Shown piece by piece: positions 1 to 7,344 of a stretch of 64,000 bases of DNA (its first letter is position 1; every line of letters begins with the position of its first letter). The stretch lies in NCBI RefSeq assembly GCF_047238305.1, contig NZ_JBDFMO010000001.1, positions 992,001 to 1,056,000 on the forward strand, written 5' to 3'. Under the pieces are notes generated by a model. It saw nothing but the letters and a program-made list of their open reading frames with translations. It was not told where the DNA came from and did not search any database. Origin of the DNA: Ferdinandcohnia sp047238305 (lineage in GTDB: Bacteria > Bacillota > Bacilli > Bacillales > Bacillaceae_L). The position numbers were made by a program, and so were the translations under genes.

Positions 1-898
1 GAGCTTGGGGTTGACTAGTTGTCTTTATCCTCGTTTGTGACTTTCTTGTTGTGCGTGATTTTTGTAAAGGTGTGTGGTCCTTATTCGCTTGACTTAACTT
101 CATAACTAAATCTTTACGCATTTCAGCTGCCTGCTGGTATTTCCCATCAATTGCATGATATAGGACAGTATCAAATTTTCTTAGCGAATCCGTATTTGAA
201 ATAATAGATTTTAATTGTTTCACCGGTTGATCCGTTTTTGTAAAACGGTTTGGATACGCAGCATTGATGATAATCATCGCAACTGCAAATAAGTCATAGG
301 AAGCTTCCGCTTTTCTTGAGCCTGCCCCCCAATATCCACGATCAAAGAATTCAGTAAACTCTTTTATCGCCCTTCCTTGTACCGTAGTTCCTCCGACATC
401 AATACAGCGGATTTTGGGTGGATTCCCTACAACAAGTAGATTATCAGGTTTTAAGTCACCGAATACCCATCCTTCCTGATGGAGCCTGTCCAAGTCGGAA
501 AGCAGTTGTAAGCATAGGATGCCTGTCCATTCTTTACCCCTTTTTTCAATAAAAGATAAAAAGCTTTCACCACGAATATATTCCATGGCGTAAAAGGAAA
601 TAGGACTTGAAAATCCAGGTCTAATCCAATCATCGACATCTATAAAAGAAGGCCCAAGGGCAGAGCCTTGAACCTTAGAGAAGTGTTTTAGTACATTTAC
701 TTCCGACGTAATTGTCACGCCATTTTCACTAATTTTTAAAGCCACAGGACCATCAATACTCTCAGCTAAGTAGACAATTCCATTGGCACCTTGTCCTAAA
801 GGTCTCACAATGCGATATGATTTTTTATGCCACTTTCCGATAATAACTGTACCAGGGGAAACCTTACATACCTGACTCTTCGTAGTATTGTTCATCAT
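1..898 (-). CDS. yabT: Serine/threonine protein kinase YabT (PrkD-like), C-terminus cut by window edge
   Basis: I translated the reverse strand: an open frame runs from an ATG at 898 (or the next ATG at 895) to the window edge, about 299 codons. It has an AAGGAG ribosome site about 13 bases upstream. Kinase landmarks are a glycine loop GQGANG at residues 35-40, the ALK lysine at residue 55, a GDLKPDN catalytic loop around D149-N154 and IDVGG at 167-171 in place of DFG. The usual HRD is FGD here. After the kinase domain comes a basic stretch (KSRTTRKSQTR), which fits the DNA-binding juxtamembrane region known in B. subtilis YabT. The expected C-terminal membrane helix lies outside the window. 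The start overlaps the 3' end of yabS by 35 bases, so the two are co-transcribed. In B. subtilis this kinase acts in sporulation and phosphorylates RecA and AbrB; that role is inferred here by homology. Confidence 0.88.
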   Translation of the reverse strand, partial: MMNNTTKSQVCKVSPGTVIIGKWHKKSYRIVRPLGQGANGIVYLAESIDGPVALKISENGVTITSEVNVLKHFSKVQGSALGPSFIDVDDWIRPGFSSPISFYAMEYIRGESFLSFIEKRGKEWTGILCLQLLSDLDRLHQEGWVFGDLKPDNLLVVGNPPKIRCIDVGGTTVQGRAIKEFTEFFDRGYWGAGSRKAEASYDLFAVAMIIINAAYPNRFTKTDQPVKQLKSIISNTDSLRKFDTVLYHAIDGKYQQAAEMRKDLVMKLSQANKDHTPLQKSRTTRKSQTRIKTTSQPQA

Positions 899-1604
899 CA
901 CGAGACAACAAACTCCTTAATGATCTTTTTTTCTTAAAGTAGGTAAGTGCCTCTCGGATTGCCGGACCTGTAGGTGTAATTCCACCAGTTGTTAGCTTTG
1001 GAAAAATACTAGATAAGGATTCTAGTCTCGGCGTCCAATCTAATACCCTTTCTACCTCAACTCTTTTCCCCGGAAATACAAAAACAGAAAATTGATTGTC
1101 TCCCATTCTCGCATTCAAGCTTATGGATAGGTCTAGCAAGGCTTCTTTCACAGTTGGTAATTTATGCTTCATACTCGCGCTTGTATCCACCAGCACGAGA
1201 ACTTCTAAATCAACAGTTTCTCCCAGTTCATCCACAACCTCCATTACTTCTCCACGTTTTTCCGGAGGAAGGTCTTCCATCGATGTCTTGGCTCCTAAAA
1301 TTTGCTGGAGCTCCTTATTGACAACCCCTTGTAAGGTTTGAGTCATCGCTTGTCTTGTTACCATTTGAACTGTTTGAGACAATTGAGTGGAATAGACGAT
1401 TTGGCTTACTCCACCACCAGCGTTAGCGATTCCTTCGATTTCCTGCATACCTTGTTCATCAATCGTATCCTGTTCCACTACACCAATGACATTGATTGTA
1501 ACACCTTGCTCTCTAGCAAGTGTAGCCATCGCTATCGGATCTTCCCCTTGATTTGAGCAACCGTCTGTAATTAATAGAATTTGCTTCAATGTGCCTTTTT
1601 GCAC
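864..1604 (-). CDS. yabS: von Willebrand factor A domain protein YabS
   Basis: This 246-residue protein matches the YabS family in length and sequence. It starts at a GTG at 1604 preceded by a strong GGAGGGG site. The N-terminal half has an LLITDGCSNQG segment typical of a Rossmann-like vWA fold. The C-terminal half has a MIDAS-type DTSAS motif near residue 141 for divalent metal binding. The gene lies downstream of spoIIE and overlaps the kinase gene yabT, the same arrangement as in B. subtilis, where yabS-yabT are expressed around sporulation. A partner role for the kinase is plausible from the overlap but is not shown by the sequence. Confidence 0.85.
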   Translation of the reverse strand: MQKGTLKQILLITDGCSNQGEDPIAMATLAREQGVTINVIGVVEQDTIDEQGMQEIEGIANAGGGVSQIVYSTQLSQTVQMVTRQAMTQTLQGVVNKELQQILGAKTSMEDLPPEKRGEVMEVVDELGETVDLEVLVLVDTSASMKHKLPTVKEALLDLSISLNARMGDNQFSVFVFPGKRVEVERVLDWTPRLESLSSIFPKLTTGGITPTGPAIREALTYFKKKRSLRSLLSRDDEQYYEESGM

Positions 1605-1680
1605 GTTTCATCCCCTCCAACTAGGTAAAATTAGTATAAGGATGGACGAAATTATTGTTTTTTAAACCTTCCTAATAGAG

Positions 1681-4167
1681 TCAGATAGCTTTACTTTTCG
1701 TTTTATGATAACCATAGGCAGGGATAGCTGCCCATTTTGGTGTATTATGTTTAATTTTTGTCACAACAACAGTCATATCATCTTCAATTTGTCCAGATCT
1801 TGTGCGTATAACCTCTTCCATAATGAGGTCCGCAACTTCTTGAGGCTCTTTTGTTTGAATTTCCTTGATCTTACGTTTCATCCACATATCATAGTTCTCA
1901 ACATGCTTTGGTCCTTCAAAAATCCCATCACTCATCATGATTAATAGGTCTCCAGCCTTCAATTGTTCATCTACTACCTCCACTTCAAAGTCCTCAATGA
2001 TTCCCATTGGTAGATTACTTGCCTGTATTTTGCTAATCTTATCTCCTCTCTTAATATAACTTGGCGTAGAACCAATTTTTAAGAACTTCGCACTTGCATC
2101 CTGTAAGTCAATCACTGCTAAATCGAGCGTCGAAAATATCTCATCTGTTGTACGTAAAGAGAGAATCGAGTTAACGGATTTAATCGCTACCTTCTCCTCA
2201 ATGCCAGATTGAAGAATCTTTTTTAACAACTCCAAGGTTTCATTGCTCTCGTAATGAGCTCGTTCCCCATTTCCCATCCCATCACTAATGGCAACCGCAT
2301 GCTTACCAACACCTAACTCAATTGTTGAATAGCTGTCCCCTGATACTAATCCGCCGCCCTTAGCAGCGTGAGCAACACCTGTCTCAAGAACATATGCCTT
2401 TGCCGAACCGAGTGTCACATGACAATACCCATTTGGATAGGCTGAGCATTCTTCACTTTTCACGAGGATGGTTTCCTCCAAAATATCCGATAGCATCGGC
2501 GCAATTAATTTTTCACACTCCCCACTTCCGTTGCAATACGGAATACTTAATTCAATATCTACATTTCCTTGTTCCACACTGTAAATTTCTACATGCCCAA
2601 TTTGAATACCAAATGACTGCAGCGCATCTAGGATTTGCTCTTCCAATACATGATGATTTTCACCTTCACGTTGAATTTCCTTCGCAAAATCACTCATAAC
2701 CTGGGAAACCCCTAACAATTGTTCTGCTACTAGTTTTCGACTCTCCTTTACTTGTTTTTTTAGTTTTTGGTTTGCCTGATAATAAGTCAGCTCCTGTTCA
2801 ATGGCATCGATTACTTTTTTCGAGCGTACACAATGCTTGTCCCAGTCTCTTGTAAGCTTGTGGTTGTACTGAAGCGAATTTGTATCACATCCATGCATAA
2901 TATCTTTCATATAGTCATATGTTTTATTAAAGTTCTTGGACCAGCACGCCTCCTTTTTAAAACACGATTGACAGGTCTTTTCCGTTACATTGCTTAAAAA
3001 TAAATCGACTTCTCGGTCTTTGTCCTCTTCATCAATGGGATATCCATATTCCGAGAAACTATTGGACAAAGCCTCAAATACTGTTGAAAACTGTGACACG
3101 CGATTTGCCGTTACATCGCGAACTTTACGTAAATATTGCTGTTGCTCTGCATGATGCTCAGGTGTTCCTGGAATATTTTTAGCTACCTTGCTTATTAAGC
3201 TCCTAGGCGTTAGTAAAAATAAGAGAATGGCTACAACGGATTCATATAATGTAGGAATGATTTGGCTTGCGCCTTCACCGTATAGACCAATTAAAAGCGT
3301 TCCTACAATGAGACCAAGGGCAACTCCGCCCTTTTTACCTTCTTTTAAAAGACCACCCAATAATCCAGAGAAAGCAAGAAGGCTCATTTGGTACAAACTC
3401 GTTACATTCGCTAAACTTAAAATAAGTCCAGTGACAACCCCTACCGTTGACCCAATCGTTGCCCCTGCAACAAACGCAAACAAGAGGACAACATATCTTG
3501 AGAGAATATTGGAAACGGACATCTCATAAACGAGCCAACCCATTGTTCCTGTTAACACAGAGGCAATTAAGATAATCAAACAAATAACTTCTTCTGTTTT
3601 AAAGGATTGTCTCCTTCGTCTCTCTGTTAACAATGGTACGCTTTGTAGGAAAATCAAGGTTAAAATAAAGGCTAGACCAGATTCGACCCCAAGCAATACT
3701 CCGTCATGGATGGTAATTGTTCCTTGAGTCACATAAAGCACTCCTACCTTCGCAATGGCAGATGCGATTAACACCAGAGTTGGTAATGCTTTGATTAGAT
3801 CTACTTTAAACCTTTTAAGAACCTTATAGATTACTAGAAAAAAGACTATTGATAGAAATGTGAAAACAGTGACATCTGCTGAAAGGGTAAACGATCCCGC
3901 AATAACAGCAGCCATTGCAAGTCCTGCTTTTCCTTTTTTCATCATAAATACACTTGCGAAGAATGGTAATGCAAAAGGGGTTAATTCATTCAGGATGAGG
4001 GCCCGCCCTAATAAAAACCCAACGACTACTAGTAAAAGCCCTTTTAGTAGATATAGATTTACAATCTTAGCTTGAATACGATGAAACCATCTGGTTACAG
4101 TATCCTGTGTTTTTCCAATGTCTACCTCTGCGATTGGTCCGCTCAGATTTCTTTCTACTCTTTCCAT
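1681..4167 (-). CDS. spoIIE: Stage II sporulation protein E, PP2C-type phosphatase that activates sigma-F
   Basis: The 828-residue protein has the full SpoIIE layout. About ten hydrophobic membrane segments fill roughly residues 40-330. A central region follows with a cysteine cluster (CQSCFKKEACW) near residue 400. A C-terminal PP2C phosphatase domain from about residue 590 carries the metal-binding SDGMGNG motif near 625 and a late MMSDGIFEG motif. SpoIIE sits at the polar septum with FtsZ and dephosphorylates SpoIIAA-P, releasing sigma-F in the forespore. The length equals the B. subtilis homologue within a few residues and no frame break is seen. The start ATG at 4167 lies 36 bases below a clear promoter with 21-bp spacing, described separately. 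Confidence 0.97.
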   Translation of the reverse strand: MERVERNLSGPIAEVDIGKTQDTVTRWFHRIQAKIVNLYLLKGLLLVVVGFLLGRALILNELTPFALPFFASVFMMKKGKAGLAMAAVIAGSFTLSADVTVFTFLSIVFFLVIYKVLKRFKVDLIKALPTLVLIASAIAKVGVLYVTQGTITIHDGVLLGVESGLAFILTLIFLQSVPLLTERRRRQSFKTEEVICLIILIASVLTGTMGWLVYEMSVSNILSRYVVLLFAFVAGATIGSTVGVVTGLILSLANVTSLYQMSLLAFSGLLGGLLKEGKKGGVALGLIVGTLLIGLYGEGASQIIPTLYESVVAILLFLLTPRSLISKVAKNIPGTPEHHAEQQQYLRKVRDVTANRVSQFSTVFEALSNSFSEYGYPIDEEDKDREVDLFLSNVTEKTCQSCFKKEACWSKNFNKTYDYMKDIMHGCDTNSLQYNHKLTRDWDKHCVRSKKVIDAIEQELTYYQANQKLKKQVKESRKLVAEQLLGVSQVMSDFAKEIQREGENHHVLEEQILDALQSFGIQIGHVEIYSVEQGNVDIELSIPYCNGSGECEKLIAPMLSDILEETILVKSEECSAYPNGYCHVTLGSAKAYVLETGVAHAAKGGGLVSGDSYSTIELGVGKHAVAISDGMGNGERAHYESNETLELLKKILQSGIEEKVAIKSVNSILSLRTTDEIFSTLDLAVIDLQDASAKFLKIGSTPSYIKRGDKISKIQASNLPMGIIEDFEVEVVDEQLKAGDLLIMMSDGIFEGPKHVENYDMWMKRKIKEIQTKEPQEVADLIMEEVIRTRSGQIEDDMTVVVTKIKHNTPKWAAIPAYGYHKTKSKAI

Positions 4168-4202
4168 TTATAAACACTCCCCGTAATTAATAGTTGTCTG
4201 TT

Positions 4203-4235
4203 ATTATACAGTTGCGCGAATTCGTATTTTGTCAA
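4203..4235 (-). promoter_or_regulatory. spoIIE promoter, sigma-A type with 21-bp spacer
   Basis: On the minus strand a perfect TTGACA (4235-4230) and a perfect TATAAT (4208-4203) are separated by 21 bp rather than 17. The B. subtilis spoIIE promoter is known to have exactly this unusual 21-bp spacing and to need Spo0A-P. A TGNCGAA-like 0A box overlaps the -35 (TGTCAAA at 4230-4236), and another match (TGACGAA) lies upstream at 4303-4309. Confidence 0.85.
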
Positions 4236-4407
4236 AACAACAGGAGCAAAAAGGAAAATCATTCGACTGCTTGTCTAGTTTTCCAACAAAATAAATGTTA
4301 TATGACGAAATTTAGGATTGTAATTTGATAGGTTTGTAGTAAATTTCATACATTTATTATGTCTATAGTGTGAATTTTTGTATTTTTTTCCTTCAGTACA
4401 AAATATA

Positions 4408-4436
4408 TTGACGAACGAATAGACACAAGGTATTAT
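4408..4436 (+). promoter_or_regulatory. Promoter for the tRNA-Met/tRNA-Glu transcript
   Basis: TTGACG at 4408-4413 and TATTAT at 4431-4436 are separated by 17 bp, about 70 bases before tRNA-Met. The rest of the 336-bp spoIIE-tRNA gap (4168-4503) holds only this promoter, the divergent spoIIE promoter and 0A-like sites. Confidence 0.7.
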
Positions 4437-4503
4437 ATTACTTGTGCTTACTTACTAGAGTTTGAGACAGAGATTGTCGAATACTTTTTATTTTGAAAAA
4501 CAT

Positions 4504-4580
4504 GGCGGTGTAGCTCAGCTGGCTAGAGCGTACGGTTCATACCCGTGAGGTCGGGGGTTCGATCCCCTCCGCCGCTACCA
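4504..4580 (+). tRNA. tRNA-Met (CAT anticodon)
   Basis: The 77-base sequence folds as a cloverleaf with a seven-pair acceptor stem (two G-U pairs), anticodon CAT in the loop TTCATAC, a GTTCGATCC T-loop region and an encoded CCA end. It resembles the elongator Met tRNA found next to tRNA-Glu beside spoIIE in B. subtilis. Confidence 0.96.
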
Positions 4581-4589
4581 TATTTTAAC

Positions 4590-4661
4590 GGCCCGTTGGT
4601 CAAGCGGTTAAGACACCGCCCTTTCACGGCGGTAACACGGGTTCGAATCCCGTACGGGTCA
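4590..4661 (+). tRNA. tRNA-Glu (TTC anticodon)
   Basis: The 72-base cloverleaf begins GGCCCGTTGG and ends GGGTCA without an encoded CCA. Loop CTTTCAC gives anticodon TTC. It lies 9 bases after tRNA-Met and is followed directly by a terminator, so the two form one transcript. Confidence 0.96.
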
Positions 4662-4666
4662 TACGA

Positions 4667-4709
4667 ACAGTGCAAGTAAAACTATTGTTTTACTTGCACT
4701 GTTTTTTTA
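4667..4709 (+). terminator. Intrinsic terminator of the tRNA-Met/Glu transcript
   Basis: A perfect 16-bp stem (4667-4682 with 4687-4702) and a 4-base loop are followed by a run of seven T. Confidence 0.93.
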
Positions 4710-4820
4710 TGGTTATCTTAGTATAGAGATGGCATCCCTTTGCGTATTTACCAGTTTGTGCCTTCAACCAAAAATTCCATTTTAACAATGGCGAACTCGA
4801 CCATATAAAAAACAACACAC

Positions 4821-4848
4821 AAAAAAGCACCCCGATTAGGGTGCTTTA
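4821..4848 (-). terminator. Terminator downstream of yabR
   Basis: In minus-strand sense, AAAGCACCC and GGGTGCTTT form a 9-bp stem with a short loop followed by a T-run. It sits 30 bases after the yabR stop codon. Confidence 0.85.
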
Positions 4849-4877
4849 TCTATATATATATAAGTTACAGCAGCAGG

Positions 4878-5300
4878 TTATCCTCTTCTCGCTCCACGCC
4901 CACCACGTTTTGACTCAGTGTTACGCTTTAAGGAAGATAGACGATCTTCACTGTCCTTCAGAAAGCGATTCATCTTTTGTTCAAAGCTTTCAGTTTTGTT
5001 TTGATTACGTTGGTCGTTTCTATTATTGCGCGGACCATTGTGTCGTGGACGTTGTGGTTGTTGTGTTTCTTTTGCTTTTTTAATGGATAAACCAATTTTT
5101 CCATCTTTCTCAACATTAATAACCTTGACCTCTACTTGATCGCCGACCTTTAAATGCTCATTAATATCTTTAACATAGTTGTCAGCAACCTCACTAATAT
5201 GGACAAGACCAGTTGAGCCCTCTGGCAGCTCCACAAACGCTCCGAAATTCGTAATTCCTGTTACCTTACCTTGAACCTTGCTGCCTACTTCGATTGACAT
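4878..5300 (-). CDS. yabR: S1-domain RNA-binding protein YabR
   Basis: The 140-residue protein has a single S1 RNA-binding domain in residues 1-75 (VGSKVQGKVTGITNFGAFVEL, then LVHISE). A basic, low-complexity tail follows, rich in R, N, Q and G, which is likely unstructured and nucleic-acid binding. It belongs to the general stress protein 13 / polyribonucleotide-phosphorylase-type S1 group. It follows divIC as in B. subtilis, and its precise role is unknown. An 80-base gap separates it from divIC, and a terminator closes the transcript. Confidence 0.88.
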   Translation of the reverse strand: MSIEVGSKVQGKVTGITNFGAFVELPEGSTGLVHISEVADNYVKDINEHLKVGDQVEVKVINVEKDGKIGLSIKKAKETQQPQRPRHNGPRNNRNDQRNQNKTESFEQKMNRFLKDSEDRLSSLKRNTESKRGGRGARRG

Positions 5301-5381
5301 AAAAAAAATGCTCCTCCTTAAATTTGAAAAAAAATCAATTTACTATATTATACATAATTTAAAAATCAAGTGTCAATAAGA

Positions 5382-5759
5382 CTAAGACCCATCCCCAACT
5401 TTAAAAATGATTTCTCCTTCCTTAGATAGAAAATAATCCCTGCGAATGATCTTTTCAATATACTCATCACTGTTCAGTTTTACGACTTCCTCTTCAAGAA
5501 GAACCTGCTCATCTTTTAGTGTGGTGAGCTGCTCTTGTAATTGTTCCTTTTTAGCAGCCTTTTCATTCATTGTCTTATGTTGGGATACAACCATTGAAAT
5601 GAGCCCATAGGAAATAATGACAACCAAAACAAAAAAGACCGCCAATCTTCTCATTAAGCCTTTTCGTTTTATTTGAAGGGCTTCTTCTTGTTGTTTATAT
5701 TTTTCCATATAGGTTGATTGTAATTGTGCTACATTTTTCTTCTTTCGTACTGCACTCAT
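5382..5759 (-). CDS. divIC: Cell-division protein DivIC
   Basis: The 125-residue bitopic membrane protein has a short basic cytoplasmic N-terminus (residues 1-37), one membrane helix around 38-60 (RLAVFFVLVVIISYGLI) and an extracytoplasmic coiled coil around 65-105 rich in E, K, Q and L. This is the FtsB/DivIC layout. DivIC joins DivIB and FtsL in the divisome that activates septal peptidoglycan synthesis, and it is essential in B. subtilis. The gene follows yabQ by 15 bases and probably shares its transcript in addition to its own promoter. Confidence 0.95.
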   Translation of the reverse strand: MSAVRKKKNVAQLQSTYMEKYKQQEEALQIKRKGLMRRLAVFFVLVVIISYGLISMVVSQHKTMNEKAAKKEQLQEQLTTLKDEQVLLEEEVVKLNSDEYIEKIIRRDYFLSKEGEIIFKVGDGS

Positions 5760-5774
5760 TGTAGAGAATGCCTC

Positions 5775-6410
5775 CTATTGTTTCCTTATCTTCTTCCACC
5801 ATTTTATCAATATAGGTTTGATATTCTCTACTTTTTTCAAAAATCCTGCAAACTTTTGAAAAATCTTTTCTACATTATTCGTAAAGTTGGAGGGCAACAG
5901 CCTCCAGATCATGATTCCAATCCACTTTACTGGGGCAAAACAAATTTTTATAATCATCCAACAGATCTTGAGGAGTAGTCTCCCAAATACCAAGAGGACA
6001 TTCAAAATCCCCAAAAGAATCACAATAATTAGCTGATAGAGCATTTTTATGGGTCGAACGATGAGAAATTCACCGGTTCGAAGTAAAAATTCATATATAC
6101 GTATGATAGCTTGAATAATATGTTCTAATATCCTCATATACATTGTTTTTAAGAGGCTTTGGTAAGCGGCAAATCCACATAGTATCGCGATAAACACATA
6201 AAATCGCAGTTCACCCTCATTTACCATCAAAAGCGTATAAAAGAACAATAGGCCTTGTACAACCCAAAAAAGAATGTCATTGATAAAAACGAAGAAATAC
6301 TTTCGACTTGAACGCTTTAAAAAGCGCTGATACGTGTCCAGAGAGGCTCCTAGCCACCCCCCCATGCAAATCATTGCGAGTAATGTATAAAATTGGGTTG
6401 TTAAGGTCAT
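5775..6410 (-). CDS. yabQ: Spore protein YabQ
   Basis: The 211-residue protein has hydrophobic segments near the N-terminus (residues 3-25 and 43-100) and again around 125-165, so it is an integral membrane protein. YabQ is needed for spore cortex formation in B. subtilis and is made in the mother cell. Its ATG overlaps the yabP TGA stop as ATGA (6407-6410), showing translational coupling. The strong similarity of neighbours and layout supports the name. The molecular function is unknown. Confidence 0.88.
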   Translation of the reverse strand: MTLTTQFYTLLAMICMGGWLGASLDTYQRFLKRSSRKYFFVFINDILFWVVQGLLFFYTLLMVNEGELRFYVFIAILCGFAAYQSLLKTMYMRILEHIIQAIIRIYEFLLRTGEFLIVRPIKMLYQLIIVILLGILNVLLVFGRLLLKICWMIIKICFAPVKWIGIMIWRLLPSNFTNNVEKIFQKFAGFLKKVENIKPILIKWWKKIRKQ

Positions 6411-6712
6411 CTAAATAACTTGCTAAAGAACCCTTTAGCCTTCTCCGTGGAGTGTTCGTCTAAATAGCTAATATCATAGACTCTTCCTTTGATTGATACA
6501 ATGCCTTTTTCCACATCAAGGTTTTTCATTTGCAGGTTTTGGCCACGAATTGCTAGGAATCCCATAACAGTTTCAAGTAAAAACTCCTCATTATCAAAGC
6601 TTTCTACCTGTTTTACACCTGTTATGTCAAGAAGCTTGCGACTTCTCATGATCACATCATGCTCTTGTACGGTTCCTCTATTGGATGGCGTTCCATCATG
6701 ATATTGGTTCAT
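6407..6712 (-). CDS. yabP: Sporulation protein YabP
   Basis: The 101-residue soluble protein belongs to the YabP/YqfC family, with a compact beta-rich core (LLDITGVKQVESFDNEEF, then GFLAIRGQNLQMKNLDVEKG). YabP and YabQ are mother-cell sigma-E proteins needed for cortex formation in B. subtilis. The start ATG at 6712 is preceded by a GGGGGA ribosome site and, about 56 bases upstream, a sigma-E-like -10. It is coupled to yabQ by an ATGA overlap. Confidence 0.9.
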   Translation of the reverse strand: MNQYHDGTPSNRGTVQEHDVIMRSRKLLDITGVKQVESFDNEEFLLETVMGFLAIRGQNLQMKNLDVEKGIVSIKGRVYDISYLDEHSTEKAKGFFSKLFR

Positions 6713-6767
6713 CTTTTATCCCCCACATTCATACTTTGGTCAAAAATAACCAATGGTTTAATAGTAA

Positions 6768-6796
6768 AATGTATGAGTTTATGGTGGGATTTAGAA
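6768..6796 (-). promoter_or_regulatory. Possible sigma-E promoter for yabPQ
   Basis: In minus-strand sense CATACATT (6775-6768) is a perfect match to the sigma-E -10 consensus. The -35 region 14 bp upstream reads TTCTAAA, only a weak match to the consensus ATATT type. The known sigma-E control of yabPQ in B. subtilis supports it. Confidence 0.45.
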
Positions 6797-6821
6797 CAAG
6801 CCTTACTGAGATTATCGAATA

Positions 6822-7082
6822 TTACGCTTCTACTTTTTCCTCTTTTACTACGGAGTAAAGCTTAGTGGCATCTTCTTTTTTTGTTGTTTCTTGAAGATCC
6901 TCAATTTTCACAGTTACAATTTTCTGGCCGAAACGGATGGTTAACTCATCCCCGATTTTCACATTGCTGCTTGCTTTTGCAGCTAGTCCATTAATCAAGA
7001 TTCTCCCCTGGTCTGCAACCTCTTTTGCAAGAGTGCGTCTCTTAATTAACCGGGAAACCTTCAAAAATTTATCCAATCGCAT
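6822..7082 (-). CDS. yabO: S4-domain RNA-binding protein RlbA/YabO (Hsp15-like)
   Basis: The 86-residue protein is an almost pure S4 domain: MRLDKFLKVSRLIKRRT at the N-terminus, then AKEVADQGRILINGLAAKASSNVKIGDELTIRFG. S4 domains of this size bind rRNA. Bacterial Hsp15 relatives rescue stalled 50S subunits carrying nascent chains, so a ribosome-associated quality-control role is likely. An alternative start is not needed because GAGGTGAAGG lies just upstream of the ATG. The leader holds repeat copy A, which ends 5 bases before this ribosome site. Confidence 0.9.
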   Translation of the reverse strand: MRLDKFLKVSRLIKRRTLAKEVADQGRILINGLAAKASSNVKIGDELTIRFGQKIVTVKIEDLQETTKKEDATKLYSVVKEEKVEA

Positions 7083-7100
7083 CTACCTTCACCTCTTTCT

Positions 7101-7344
7101 ATCAAATGCGCCTTGGCGTATTTGCGCCTGATTTTTAGGCCCACAGGATGTGGGTCACGAAGATGTTGCCACAGGAAGTGGCGTTCTTAGTCTTCGTTCA
7201 CTTTATCGGGCATTTACCGGTAGTTGCCCTCCTAGAATCCTTAATACCAGTTAATGCAGGAAAAACTCCCTTTGAAAAATCATGGCATCCGCCGGAGGCT
7301 CTATAACTTTATTCAGTAGGAACTCCTACTGAATAAAGTTATAG
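7101..7344 (-). repeat. Dispersed structured intergenic element, copy A (fullest copy)
   Basis: This fills the whole yabN-yabO gap. From the yabO end it begins ATCAAATGCGCC/TTGGCG, a near-perfect palindrome (7104-7123). Hairpins follow: CCCACA/TGTGGG with loop GGA (7140-7154), and a compound stem CGAAGA/TCTTCG (7158-7163 with 7191-7196) that encloses GCCAC/GTGGC (7168-7182). At the far end is a perfect 20-bp inverted repeat (7301-7320 with 7325-7344, loop AACT). The yabN stop codon (7341-7339) lies in that repeat, so the overlap with yabN is real. Related copies are at 19080, 21171, 22659 and 35765. I do not recognise a named family. Confidence 0.8.

Noticed and set aside
1..898. Apparent absence or frameshift of yabT
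   Set aside because: Direct translation gives one unbroken frame from 898 to the edge; it merely lacks a stop inside the window.
4409..4415. TGACGAA as a Spo0A box near the tRNA genes
   Set aside because: It is part of the -35 (TTGACG) of the tRNA promoter, so the match is most simply explained by that promoter.
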